Shown: piece after piece, positions 1 through 6,053 of the stretch
Layout: each line of letters opens with the position of its first letter
Position numbering within the stretch: position 1 is the first letter of the stretch
From: Dehalococcoidia bacterium UBA3254
GTDB lineage: Bacteria; Chloroflexota; Dehalococcoidia; Dehalococcoidales; UBA3254
Direction: 5' to 3'
Assembly: GCA_002362735.1 (NCBI GenBank)
Contig: DEUU01000163.1
Span: 446 to 7,172 of the forward strand
Length of the DNA stretch: 6,727 bases
Notes under the pieces: model-generated
Seen by the model: only the letters and a program-made list of their open reading frames with translations
Told to the model about the DNA's origin: nothing
Databases searched by the model: none
Program-made: the position numbers and the translations under genes

Positions 1-1939
1 GGATATAGTGGCGCATATCGGCGTTATCATCTACCACCAGGACTCTGCCCTCATCTGACCCAGGAGTGTTTATTACAGTCTCCGGGATTACACTGCCAGC
101 CTGCCGGTTGCTGAGGGAAAAATCCGTCTCTTCCGGCAGCCACTTCAAGGCTTCTTCTACAAATGAGTTAGCCCCCAGGGATGTTGAGGCTAACGTCCGG
201 ACGGCGCCAATGCGGTCCTTGGGCAGGTGAGCGGAACCGGTGGGTATGAGCACGGTGAAGATGGTACCCTTCTCCAGCGCGCTGGATGCCTTGACAGATC
301 CTCCATGTAATTTAGCCAGTTCCTGCACCAGGGCCAGTCCAATGCCGGTCCCCTCATGGGTTCGGGCTTTGACTCCCTGAATACGGTGAAATCGTTCAAA
401 TAAGCGCGGCATTTCTGCTGGAGCGACGCCGATACCGGTATCTTTCACGTCCAATTCCACATGGTCATCACACCAGCGCAGGGAAACCCCAATCGTGCCC
501 TCAAAGGTGAACTTGAAGGCATTGGATAGGAGATTCAGAACAATCTTCTCCCACATTTCTTTGTCTACATAAACAGGCTGGGGTAGCGGAGGGCAGTCCA
601 CTTTTAACTGCATACCGGCCTTCTCTATCGCTGAACGAAAGATGCTGGCTAATTCCGCCGTATATGCAGCCAGGTCCGCAGGCTGGTAGACCGCCTGGAC
701 CCTTCCGGCCTCAATCCGGGAGAAGTCCAGGAGATTATTCACCAGCTTAAGAAGCCGTAGCCCGTTGCTATGAATCAACGATAGCTGTTCTTTTTCCTCG
801 GCTGGTAATCCCCTATCAGTCCTGGCCAGAAGGTCTTCCAAGGGGCTAAGCATAAGGGTTAAGGGTGTGCGGAATTCATGACTGACATTGGAGAAGAAGG
901 TGGTCTTGGCGCGGTCTATCTCCGCCAGGGCTTCCGCCCGCTTCTTCTGCTCTTGATAGGCATTGGCATTACGAATGGCCGTCGTAACCTGGCTGGCTGC
1001 CAGTTCGAAAAAGGTACGGTAGCCAATATTCAATTCACGATGAGGATTTAAACCTGCTATCAATATGCCATAGGCGTGAGGTTGATCAGGCGACGTTAGA
1101 GGCAGGACAATGGCGCTGTGAGGGGGCTGAGACCATCTTCCACACGGCAGGGGGCCGAACTTTTGAGCCAGGTCTGAGATTATTGTTATTTCACCTTGTT
1201 CTACTCCTGACCTTAGCGGCCAGGGATGATTATCTTCTATTGATATAAGGTCTGGATTAGCTGACCCTCTGGTATCGAATCCGCAACTGGCCACTAACCG
1301 CCCCAGCTTACCTCCCGGCTCCATGAGATAGAAGAGGGCAAAGGGCACATCGAAGGAATTTTCGGTGAGCGTGGCAGCGGCCGTCTGACAGGCCTGCTCG
1401 GAGGTTTTGGCTTCGGCCGCCCGGGACCCTAATTCCCGCAGTGTTTTCAATTGACGCTCACCGTAAACTTGCTCAGTAGTCTCAGCCACAGTGGCCAGGA
1501 CACCTCCCACACCGGTGGGCTGGACTGTATCATCTGGTACCGGGCTGTAGGCCACTTTAAAATGAGTCTCTTCAATAAATCCTTTCCGGTTCATCATCAG
1601 GAAAAGATCATCACTCACAGTAGCCGGTTGGCCGGAAAATGGAGCTTCGATCATAGGGCCGATAATATGCCAGATTTCCGACCAGCATTCACTCGCTGGC
1701 TGTCCCAGGGCTTTAGGATGCTTTCCGCCAGGGATAGGGATATAAGTATCATTATAAAATTGAACGAATTGCGGTCCCCACCAGAGTATCAGCGGGAAAC
1801 GGTTCTGCAACAGGAGAGCGACGGTTGAGCGCAAAGCCGGTGACCATCCGGAGATAGGCCCGAGGGCTGTTTTCGACCAATCGAGGGCTCGCATCCTCTC
1901 GCCCATCTCACCCCCACCCTTAAGAAATGCTTCATTCAT
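1..1939 (-). CDS. Hybrid sensor histidine kinase (PAS-GAF-HisKA-HATPase-REC), 3' end outside window
   Basis: Reading the minus strand from ATG at 1939 gives 646 codons without a stop, running off the left edge. Residues about 15-155 form a PAS-like sensor region (ALDWSKTALGPISGWSPALR, then FPLILWWGPQFVQFYNDTY). Residues about 165-330 look like a GAF domain. The HisKA H-box is FFSNVSHEFRTPL with phospho-acceptor His354. The ATPase domain shows the N-box NLLSNAFKFT (Asn473), G1 DTGIGVAP (Asp500), an F-box LFERFHR and G2 GTGIGLAL. A linker leads to the start of a receiver domain, LVVDDNADMR, with acidic pair Asp637-Asp638, so this is a hybrid kinase and further receiver or output domains may follow. 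No signal peptide or transmembrane segment is visible, so cytoplasmic sensing is inferred; the ligand is unknown. The start is supported by AGGAG seven bases upstream. A second ATG four bases later is out of frame. Confidence 0.93.
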   Translation of the reverse strand, partial: MNEAFLKGGGEMGERMRALDWSKTALGPISGWSPALRSTVALLLQNRFPLILWWGPQFVQFYNDTYIPIPGGKHPKALGQPASECWSEIWHIIGPMIEAPFSGQPATVSDDLFLMMNRKGFIEETHFKVAYSPVPDDTVQPTGVGGVLATVAETTEQVYGERQLKTLRELGSRAAEAKTSEQACQTAAATLTENSFDVPFALFYLMEPGGKLGRLVASCGFDTRGSANPDLISIEDNHPWPLRSGVEQGEITIISDLAQKFGPLPCGRWSQPPHSAIVLPLTSPDQPHAYGILIAGLNPHRELNIGYRTFFELAASQVTTAIRNANAYQEQKKRAEALAEIDRAKTTFFSNVSHEFRTPLTLMLSPLEDLLARTDRGLPAEEKEQLSLIHSNGLRLLKLVNNLLDFSRIEAGRVQAVYQPADLAAYTAELASIFRSAIEKAGMQLKVDCPPLPQPVYVDKEMWEKIVLNLLSNAFKFTFEGTIGVSLRWCDDHVELDVKDTGIGVAPAEMPRLFERFHRIQGVKARTHEGTGIGLALVQELAKLHGGSVKASSALEKGTIFTVLIPTGSAHLPKDRIGAVRTLASTSLGANSFVEEALKWLPEETDFSLSNRQAGSVIPETVINTPGSDEGRVLVVDDNADMRHYI

Positions 1940-1946
1940 TTGATTA

Positions 1947-1951
1947 CTCCT
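1947..1951 (-). promoter_or_regulatory. Ribosome binding site of the histidine kinase
   Basis: On the minus strand AGGAG lies seven bases before the ATG at 1939. It decides between two nearby ATG codons, because only the first opens the kinase frame. Confidence 0.7.
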
Positions 1952-1998
1952 ACCCCCCAGCCCATGCATATAAAAACATCAACTCAATATGTATTCCT

Positions 1999-2157
1999 CT
2001 ATCTTAAATCCCATTCAACTTTGCTCGTTTTATACTTCCGACAAAGCCCGGTTATCCCTAAATTTAGCATCTCGATATAATCTTTGGTAAGATACCTTAA
2101 CTTAATTTGCCTAACTCCTGGCATAAATTTGCGATCGAATAATTTTAACATATACAT
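1999..2157 (-). CDS. Possible small basic protein, 52 residues, unrecognised
   Basis: On the minus strand an ATG at 2157 opens 52 codons ending in TAG at 1999-2001, about 60 bases upstream of the kinase and on the same strand. The product is basic, with MYMLKLFDRKF at the N-terminus, TKDYIEMLNLG in the middle and CRKYKTSKVEWDLR at the end. No family is recognised. There is no good Shine-Dalgarno sequence at the first ATG, and a TAA directly precedes it. In-frame ATG codons at residues 3 and 12 are alternative starts. An ORF of this length can arise by chance, though it is less expected in AT-rich DNA. It could be a small protein, a leader ORF or noise. Confidence 0.17.
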   Translation of the reverse strand: MYMLKLFDRKFMPGVRQIKLRYLTKDYIEMLNLGITGLCRKYKTSKVEWDLR

Positions 2158-2386
2158 TTACATAAATACATTGATCCTCATATTACGGTCGGTGGTTTTC
2201 CCTGGTTACAGGCTCCGGTTTGCATCAACCCTCTAATCTAGTTTACGGAAGGTTTTCGGGCAGCCTTAACGACCGTGCCGCAAATGTCTCTATTTGTGAT
2301 TTACCCGGTTATGATAGGATTTTGCGCATGTTTCTGTGGGCGGGACTGACCGGTTTTAGCAAGAGGGTCCTCAGTTAAAGTAAAGA

Positions 2387-3643
2387 CTAATCAAACCAGC
2401 CGATATACTGGTTAGTGGAATCCGGAAAAATTACAGCGTGTGTCCCCGGACCATGCTTGCTCTCGAGATAATTCAGGACTTTATCCCATTTACTAACAAA
2501 CTCGATCTTTTCATTGTCTCTGAACCAGTATCCGCCGCGATGAGGATATTCGGAATAAGCGATTACTCTGTTGACATAATCAGGGATTTCTCGCGGGGTG
2601 TTCCCGCAACCGAAGGTCGATTTACCAAAAGCTCCCAAGAGATAATGAGTGACCTGCCCTTCAGGTGAATTAGCTATAATCACCAGGTCGCCCCCCTTAT
2701 GGCTTACTACAGGCAAAGCGGATTCCAGGCAAATCAAGCTTTCACTCGCTTTCGCAAAGGCGTTAGAAATAACAACTTCTTTCCCTGTTATTTTCGGGGT
2801 GCGGTAGTGAGTCCTGGCTTCCACCACTGCCTCTGCGAATGCCAGCTTCCAATCCCCGGCATGGATAGATACCGATTCTCCCTGCAAATTGGTCAGAGTA
2901 TTAATCAGGAAGTCGATGCCGGCTATATCTGCAGCTTCATCGATGTCCTTTTTGAAAAAATTCCGGTCAACAAGCCCTAAACCTACGACAGGCTTTTTTT
3001 CATTATCCACCGGATCCGGAGTCAATCCTCCGGCAGCGTGGTGCCAGTTCGTAGTCTCCCATGAAGTGATCCCTGGCAGAATCATTTTTCCCCCTCCTCC
3101 AAACCCGGCTAGTGGATGGGGTACGCAAGAGCCGATGACGATCTTTAGATCGCATTTCATATATTCTTCATTGACATTAACTTTAGTATTAAAAGTCTGA
3201 GTGGTTCCAGCAAATACGCAATTGCCAAAGGGATTATGGTTAAAGACCCGGAACCGGCAAACCGTATCTTCTCCCAGTTTCTTCACGAAATCCAGACGGT
3301 CCATCACTCCATGTAGTCCCAGACCGCAGATGAAACGGATATTGTCGTCAGGAATTCCCGCATCCGCAAGTTCACGGAGGACATGAGGAACAATCTTCGC
3401 CACTCTGGTAACACGAGTCACATCGTCGAAGACAATGGCGACTTCTTTTTTGCCTTTTGCCAGTTCTTTTAATGGCGGGCACCCGGCAGGCTTTTTAAGA
3501 GCTTTTTGAATTTGTTCCGGAGTGAGCTCGGGACGGTTATAACCTGCAGGGTAAGCTATTTCTACCTGCCAGTTTTCCGGTAAAATAATTTCAAAGTCCC
3601 TGGCCCCATACCACGCTAACTGTGGCACTGTAAATATCTGCAC
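2387..3643 (-). CDS. LarA-family (lactate racemase-like, DUF2088) nickel-pincer enzyme homologue
   Basis: The 418-residue product matches the LarA family in length and motifs. Known LarA enzymes use a nickel-pincer nucleotide bound to a lysine to racemise or epimerise 2-hydroxy acids by hydride transfer. Numbering from GTG at 3643, I see DDVTR at 73-77, His111 in GLGLHGVM, His176 and Lys186 in PHPLAGFGGGGKMILPG, and His202 in NWHH. These match L. plantarum LarA Asp72, Arg75, His108, His174, Lys184 and His200 almost position for position, so a working cofactor site is likely. The Arg that often follows the catalytic His (GTHR) is absent, so the substrate may not be lactate. I chose GTG because GGAAGGAGT lies eight bases before it. 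An in-frame TTG at 3673 would add ten residues but has no ribosome site. The protein ends in TAG; no cofactor-synthesis genes (larB/C/E) are nearby. Confidence 0.88.
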   Translation of the reverse strand: MQIFTVPQLAWYGARDFEIILPENWQVEIAYPAGYNRPELTPEQIQKALKKPAGCPPLKELAKGKKEVAIVFDDVTRVTRVAKIVPHVLRELADAGIPDDNIRFICGLGLHGVMDRLDFVKKLGEDTVCRFRVFNHNPFGNCVFAGTTQTFNTKVNVNEEYMKCDLKIVIGSCVPHPLAGFGGGGKMILPGITSWETTNWHHAAGGLTPDPVDNEKKPVVGLGLVDRNFFKKDIDEAADIAGIDFLINTLTNLQGESVSIHAGDWKLAFAEAVVEARTHYRTPKITGKEVVISNAFAKASESLICLESALPVVSHKGGDLVIIANSPEGQVTHYLLGAFGKSTFGCGNTPREIPDYVNRVIAYSEYPHRGGYWFRDNEKIEFVSKWDKVLNYLESKHGPGTHAVIFPDSTNQYIGWFD

Positions 3644-3650
3644 TCCGACC

Positions 3651-3659
3651 ACTCCTTCC
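3651..3659 (-). promoter_or_regulatory. Ribosome binding site that sets the larA-like start
   Basis: On the minus strand GGAAGGAGT lies eight bases upstream of GTG 3643. This strong site lies inside the longer reading frame that starts at TTG 3673, which argues that GTG is the true start and that the longer version is an over-extension. Confidence 0.65.
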
Positions 3660-3718
3660 GACACAAGAACCAATTCCGGCTGCTTAATTCATATTGAATC
3701 CTATTCCGTACCAAGATA

Positions 3719-3758
3719 CAAGCTTAGCCTTGAGCAATCTGAAGCGATTTGAAGATTG
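3719..3758. promoter_or_regulatory. Possible operator repeats in the divergent larA-like/fdhD region
   Basis: Two imperfect dyads sit side by side between the divergent genes: CAAG (3719-3722) with CTTG (3729-3732), and CAATCT (3735-3740) with AGATTG (3753-3758). The second dyad also contains TGAAG twice at a 10-base step (3740 and 3750). This is the kind of arrangement a regulator of both genes could use, but the arms are short and chance is a fair explanation. Confidence 0.2.
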
Positions 3759-3791
3759 TTTAAAGTGGGTGATAAAATTAAACCAGTGAAA

Positions 3792-3819
3792 TTGATATTC
3801 AACTTACGTAACGGATAAT
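3792..3819 (+). promoter_or_regulatory. Candidate sigma70-like promoter of fdhD
   Basis: TTGATA (3792-3797), a 16-base spacer and GATAAT (3814-3819) each match five of six consensus bases. The -10 box ends only four bases before the fdhD ATG, so transcription would start at or just inside the start codon. A weaker alternative lies upstream: TTGAAG at 3749-3754, a 16-base spacer and GATAAA at 3771-3776. That one would leave a normal 5' leader. Confidence 0.35.
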
Positions 3820-3823
3820 TAAA

Positions 3824-4618
3824 ATGGAAAAAACTGCCCATGGAAGTGTCATTCAAGGGAAAAAATTTTACCGGTTTGCGGATGGTAAATGGGAAACCGT
3901 CTCGCTCGAGGTTCCCCAGGAGTTGCCTTTTACAATTTACATTAACGATCTTGAGCTGGTTACCATACTATGTACTCCGGTCAAATTGAACTGTCTGGTT
4001 CTCGGATATCTGTATTCCGAAAAAATCATCCGGGATATCAAGGACGTTGTCTCGATGAGAGTTTGTGAGGACGATGCTCTGGCAGATGTCAAATTAGCTA
4101 ATACCGAATTCATAATACCTGAAAAACGTATTTTAACTTCGGGGTGTGGAGGCGGAACCAGTTTTAATCTGGATGTTCCGAAGATAGAATCGAGCCTGAC
4201 TACAACTCCGGACCATCTGTTGCATTTAATGAGAAATTTGTTAGAGAATGCAACTTTTTATAATGCGACAGGCGGGATACACACTTCGGCAATTGGCGAT
4301 GATCATAGCTTGCTGGCGATTGCAGAAGACATCGGCCGGCATAATACCCTGGATAAACTCGCGGGTGAATGCTTGCTGCGAAAAATACCGACCCGGGACC
4401 GGATAGTGTTAACGTCCGGGAGAGTGTCTACTGAGATGCTGCGGAAAGCTGCCAGGATGGAGATACCGGTAGTGGTTTCTTTGACGTCTCCCACTAACCA
4501 GGCTGTTATTCTGGCAAATGAGACCGGGATTGCCCTGGTCGGCTATGCCCGCGGCAGACGCCTAACGGTATATTCGCATCCGGAGCGGTTGTCTGTCCCG
4601 TATGACAGCTCAGTATAA
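3824..4618 (+). CDS. fdhD: Formate dehydrogenase accessory sulfurtransferase FdhD
   Basis: The 264-residue product has the usual FdhD length and motifs. FdhD is a cytoplasmic protein that takes sulfur from a cysteine desulfurase and passes it to the molybdenum or tungsten bis-MGD cofactor, making formate dehydrogenase active. Visible hallmarks are ELPFTIYIND near 33-42, the LGYLYSEKII helix at 59-68, TSGCGGGTSF at 105-114, NATGGIHTSA at 147-156, AEDIGRHNTLDKL at 167-179, TSGRVSTEML at 197-206 and SLTSPTNQAV at 219-228. Only Cys108 of the usual CxxC sulfur-relay pair is present; Gly111 takes the second position. There is no clear Shine-Dalgarno sequence before ATG 3824, and the next in-frame ATG is codon 78, inside the conserved fold. 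The gene is divergent from the larA-like gene. The target formate dehydrogenase lies outside the window. Confidence 0.95.
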   Translation: MEKTAHGSVIQGKKFYRFADGKWETVSLEVPQELPFTIYINDLELVTILCTPVKLNCLVLGYLYSEKIIRDIKDVVSMRVCEDDALADVKLANTEFIIPEKRILTSGCGGGTSFNLDVPKIESSLTTTPDHLLHLMRNLLENATFYNATGGIHTSAIGDDHSLLAIAEDIGRHNTLDKLAGECLLRKIPTRDRIVLTSGRVSTEMLRKAARMEIPVVVSLTSPTNQAVILANETGIALVGYARGRRLTVYSHPERLSVPYDSSV

Positions 4619-4832
4619 GCACCCATTGCCTCCTTTTATTGCACCTCCAGAATAAGATTGCCCATACCTCATAAAGGTAGTGGACTATCATCCGGCGTCA
4701 ATGAAAAGGTAAGATGGCCTTGGTTAATGGTGATGCCGGTAATAATTTCTGTAGCCCTCAGTTTCAGGTTTGCGTAAACTAATAATGAAAAATGTAGAAT
4801 TCATTCACTGGATTCTCAAGTGTTTCTCGTAA

Positions 4833-4838
4833 TATAAT
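4833..4838 (+). promoter_or_regulatory. Consensus -10 box directly before the 122-residue ORF
   Basis: A perfect TATAAT ends six bases before the ATG at 4845. That is the usual distance from a -10 box to the transcription start, so the mRNA could begin at the A of ATG. No ribosome binding site lies between them. No good -35 element is found 15-19 bases upstream, and no extended -10 TG is present. Confidence 0.35.
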
Positions 4839-4844
4839 AAAGTC

Positions 4845-5213
4845 ATGGAAGAGCCCGAAGAACAAATTCCCAGGAACTCGAGTGCAAAGGCAGAATTCGC
4901 GATGATGGCGCTGACAGCGGCCCTGGATGAGCATTCTGCGTATCTCAAAAAACATCTTGAAGCTCTGGAAAGTTTGACCAAAGCTATCAAACAGCTTGAA
5001 ACCGTCATCAACAAAGAGATTAAAGAGTCTTCCAAACCGTCGTTGCAATTGAAGGAAGCGATCAAATCTTTTGTGGATTACAATATAAACCCGCATTTTT
5101 ACCGGGATTCCGGATATCTGAAGCTGAAAACTGCCTCTCAGATTCTGTATCCGGATTTTACTACTACGAAAACGGAAAAATCGGAAGCTAAAAAACAAGT
5201 CGAGCCGGAATAA
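4845..5213 (+). CDS. Hypothetical helical protein, 122 residues
   Basis: I do not recognise this family. The product is hydrophilic, with no signal peptide or membrane segment. Residues about 15-60 form a heptad-like helix (LDEHSAYLKKHLEALESL, then KAIKQLETVINKEIKE) that may be a coiled coil. A second helix with aromatic residues follows (LKEAIKSFVDYNINPHFYRD, about 69-88), then a charged Lys/Glu tail to the end. Helical packing and oligomer formation are inference only. Codon usage looks ordinary and the antisense frames read less like protein, so I take this strand as real. There is no Shine-Dalgarno sequence; a perfect TATAAT lies six bases before ATG. The gene stands alone, 226 bases after fdhD and 289 before the DUF488 gene. 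Confidence 0.65.
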   Translation: MEEPEEQIPRNSSAKAEFAMMALTAALDEHSAYLKKHLEALESLTKAIKQLETVINKEIKESSKPSLQLKEAIKSFVDYNINPHFYRDSGYLKLKTASQILYPDFTTTKTEKSEAKKQVEPE

Positions 5214-5342
5214 CCCTACTCAGCCTCTTAACCTTCTACAGTCAGTGTCCCCACATTGGTTGCCTGTAAATTTTACCCTGCCGGTCTTTTACCATTGTGC
5301 AACTGCGTCAATTCAACTCCGGATCTGGAGACGATCTCTTAT

Positions 5343-5372
5343 TTGAAATGAATTTAAGAAGAAAAATATATT
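5343..5372 (+). promoter_or_regulatory. Candidate sigma70-like promoter of the DUF488 gene
   Basis: TTGAAA (5343-5348), an 18-base spacer and TATATT (5367-5372) each match five of six consensus bases. Transcription would start near 5379, giving a 5' leader of about 125 bases before ATG 5503. The rest of the 5214-5502 gap shows nothing beyond a small imperfect palindrome at 5317-5330. Confidence 0.4.
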
Positions 5373-5502
5373 GGAATCTGCGTTTAGCTTGGGTTATAAA
5401 AAAGAGACACAGCATTAAGGTGAGGGGTGTTGGAGTTAAGGATCACGCGTGTTGTTAGATTTGAGTAGAATGAAATTAAAGTGCTTTTTCTGAGGCAAGA
5501 AG

Positions 5503-5913
5503 ATGTTAAACGTGAAGAGGGCTTATGAAATAAAGGAACCCGGAGATGGAGAAAGAATCCTGATTGACCGGTTATGGCCGCGTGGAGTCAGCAAGGCTCA
5601 AGCAGGGATTGACCGATGGTTCAAAGATCTGGCTCCCAGCACCGAGCTGCGCAAATGGTTCGGTCATGATCCAGAGAAGTGGGAAGAGTTCAAAAAGAGA
5701 TATCTGAAGGAGCTTTCTGATCCGGAGAAAAGGAATCTTCTCGAGGATATTGCTCAGTCTGCCAGGAGTTCTACGGTAACGCTTATTTATAGCGCTAAAG
5801 ACACCGAACACAACGATGTTAAAGTGCTGGAAGAAATCATCCGGAAAATGATGAAGCGGGAGCAGCAAAAAAAAAGTAAAAAGATGGGTGACGTATCTTA
5901 CGATAATCATTAG
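5503..5913 (+). CDS. DUF488 (YeaO-like) family protein
   Basis: The 136-residue product is a clear member of the DUF488/YeaO family of small cytoplasmic proteins, whose biochemical role is not firmly known. Diagnostic stretches are VKRAYEIKEPGDGERILIDR (4-23), LWPRGVSKAQA (24-34), WFKDLAPSTELRKWFGHDPE (39-58), WEEFKKRYLKEL (60-71) and VTLIYSAKDTEHNDVKVLEE (92-111). ATG 5503 has GAGG seven bases upstream and matches the family N-terminus. The protein carries a Lys-rich C-terminal tail beyond the conserved fold. That tail passes through a run of nine A (5867-5875), where a single-base slip would change the end of the protein. The gene is followed by a strong terminator, so it ends a transcription unit. 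Confidence 0.92.
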   Translation: MLNVKRAYEIKEPGDGERILIDRLWPRGVSKAQAGIDRWFKDLAPSTELRKWFGHDPEKWEEFKKRYLKELSDPEKRNLLEDIAQSARSSTVTLIYSAKDTEHNDVKVLEEIIRKMMKREQQKKSKKMGDVSYDNH

Positions 5914-5933
5914 ACGTTAAACGATTTACAGAA

Positions 5934-5967
5934 GGGCTTATACCTTAATTGGTATAGGCCTTTTTTT
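5934..5967 (+). terminator. Intrinsic terminator after the DUF488 gene
   Basis: GGCTTATACC (5935-5944) pairs with GGTATAGGCC (5951-5960) in a ten-base stem with one G-U pair and the loop TTAATT, followed directly by seven T (5961-5967). It lies 21 bases after the DUF488 stop and separates that gene from the downstream reductase. The opposite strand lacks an equally good T-run. Confidence 0.9.
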
Positions 5968-6041
5968 ACGGTTAATTGGAAAAAAAGGAAGGTATAGAGT
6001 ACCATAGTCTTACTATTGTTTCCGGGGTAATATCTGGTTTC

Positions 6042-6048
6042 AGGAGGT
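6042..6048 (+). promoter_or_regulatory. Ribosome binding site of the flavin oxidoreductase
   Basis: AGGAGGT, a near-perfect Shine-Dalgarno sequence and the strongest in the window, ends five bases before ATG 6054 and supports that start. No confident -35/-10 pair was found between the terminator and this site. Confidence 0.85.
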
Positions 6049-6053
6049 CTGCA

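Larger units (their letters stand above)
1940..2386. other. AT-rich intergenic region between kinase and larA-like gene
   Basis: This 447-base gap has no recognised gene. The half next to the kinase (about 1970-2180) is very AT-rich and probably contains the kinase promoter, but I could not choose a -35/-10 pair with confidence. The half next to the larA-like gene is less AT-rich. It contains a short hairpin (CAAAT at 2281-2285 with ATTTG at 2292-2296) and a 7-base inverted pair (ACGGTCG at 2185-2191, CGACCGT at 2270-2276) separated by 78 bases. No hairpin followed by a T-run is seen after the larA-like stop, so read-through into the kinase cannot be excluded. A small minus-strand ORF inside the gap is listed separately. 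Confidence 0.6.

Noticed and set aside
190..399. Minus-strand ORF of 69 codons
   Set aside because: It is an out-of-frame shadow inside the kinase ATPase domain.
1451..1828. Plus-strand ORF of 125 codons
   Set aside because: It lies antisense to the PAS part of the histidine kinase, whose frame is continuous and full of family motifs; the plus-strand product resembles nothing known.
2185..2276. Inverted pair ACGGTCG / CGACCGT 78 bases apart, considered as a structured RNA or riboswitch
   Set aside because: The arms are short, no known riboswitch core was recognised, and both flanking genes point away from a plus-strand leader here.
2438..3386. Four plus-strand ORFs of 61-103 codons
   Set aside because: All are antisense to the larA-like gene, which explains this stretch fully.
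4303..4691. Two minus-strand ORFs of 61-63 codons over the end of fdhD
   Set aside because: They overlap conserved FdhD motifs and have no family features or start signals of their own.
4691..4738. CCGGC / GCCGG inverted pair considered as an fdhD terminator
   Set aside because: The loop would exceed 35 bases and no T-run follows.
4779..5198. Minus-strand ORFs of 139 and 86 codons
   Set aside because: They are antisense to the 122-residue ORF. The Phe/Arg-rich translation (FFSFRFFRFRSSK) is typical of the reverse of Lys/Glu-rich coding, so the plus strand is preferred.
5317..5330. Imperfect palindrome CTCCGGATCTGGAG
   Set aside because: It is short, has two mismatched positions, has no T-run, and stands alone with no second copy, so neither a terminator nor an operator is supported.
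5572..5910. Minus-strand ORF of 112 codons
   Set aside because: It is antisense to the clearly recognisable DUF488 gene.
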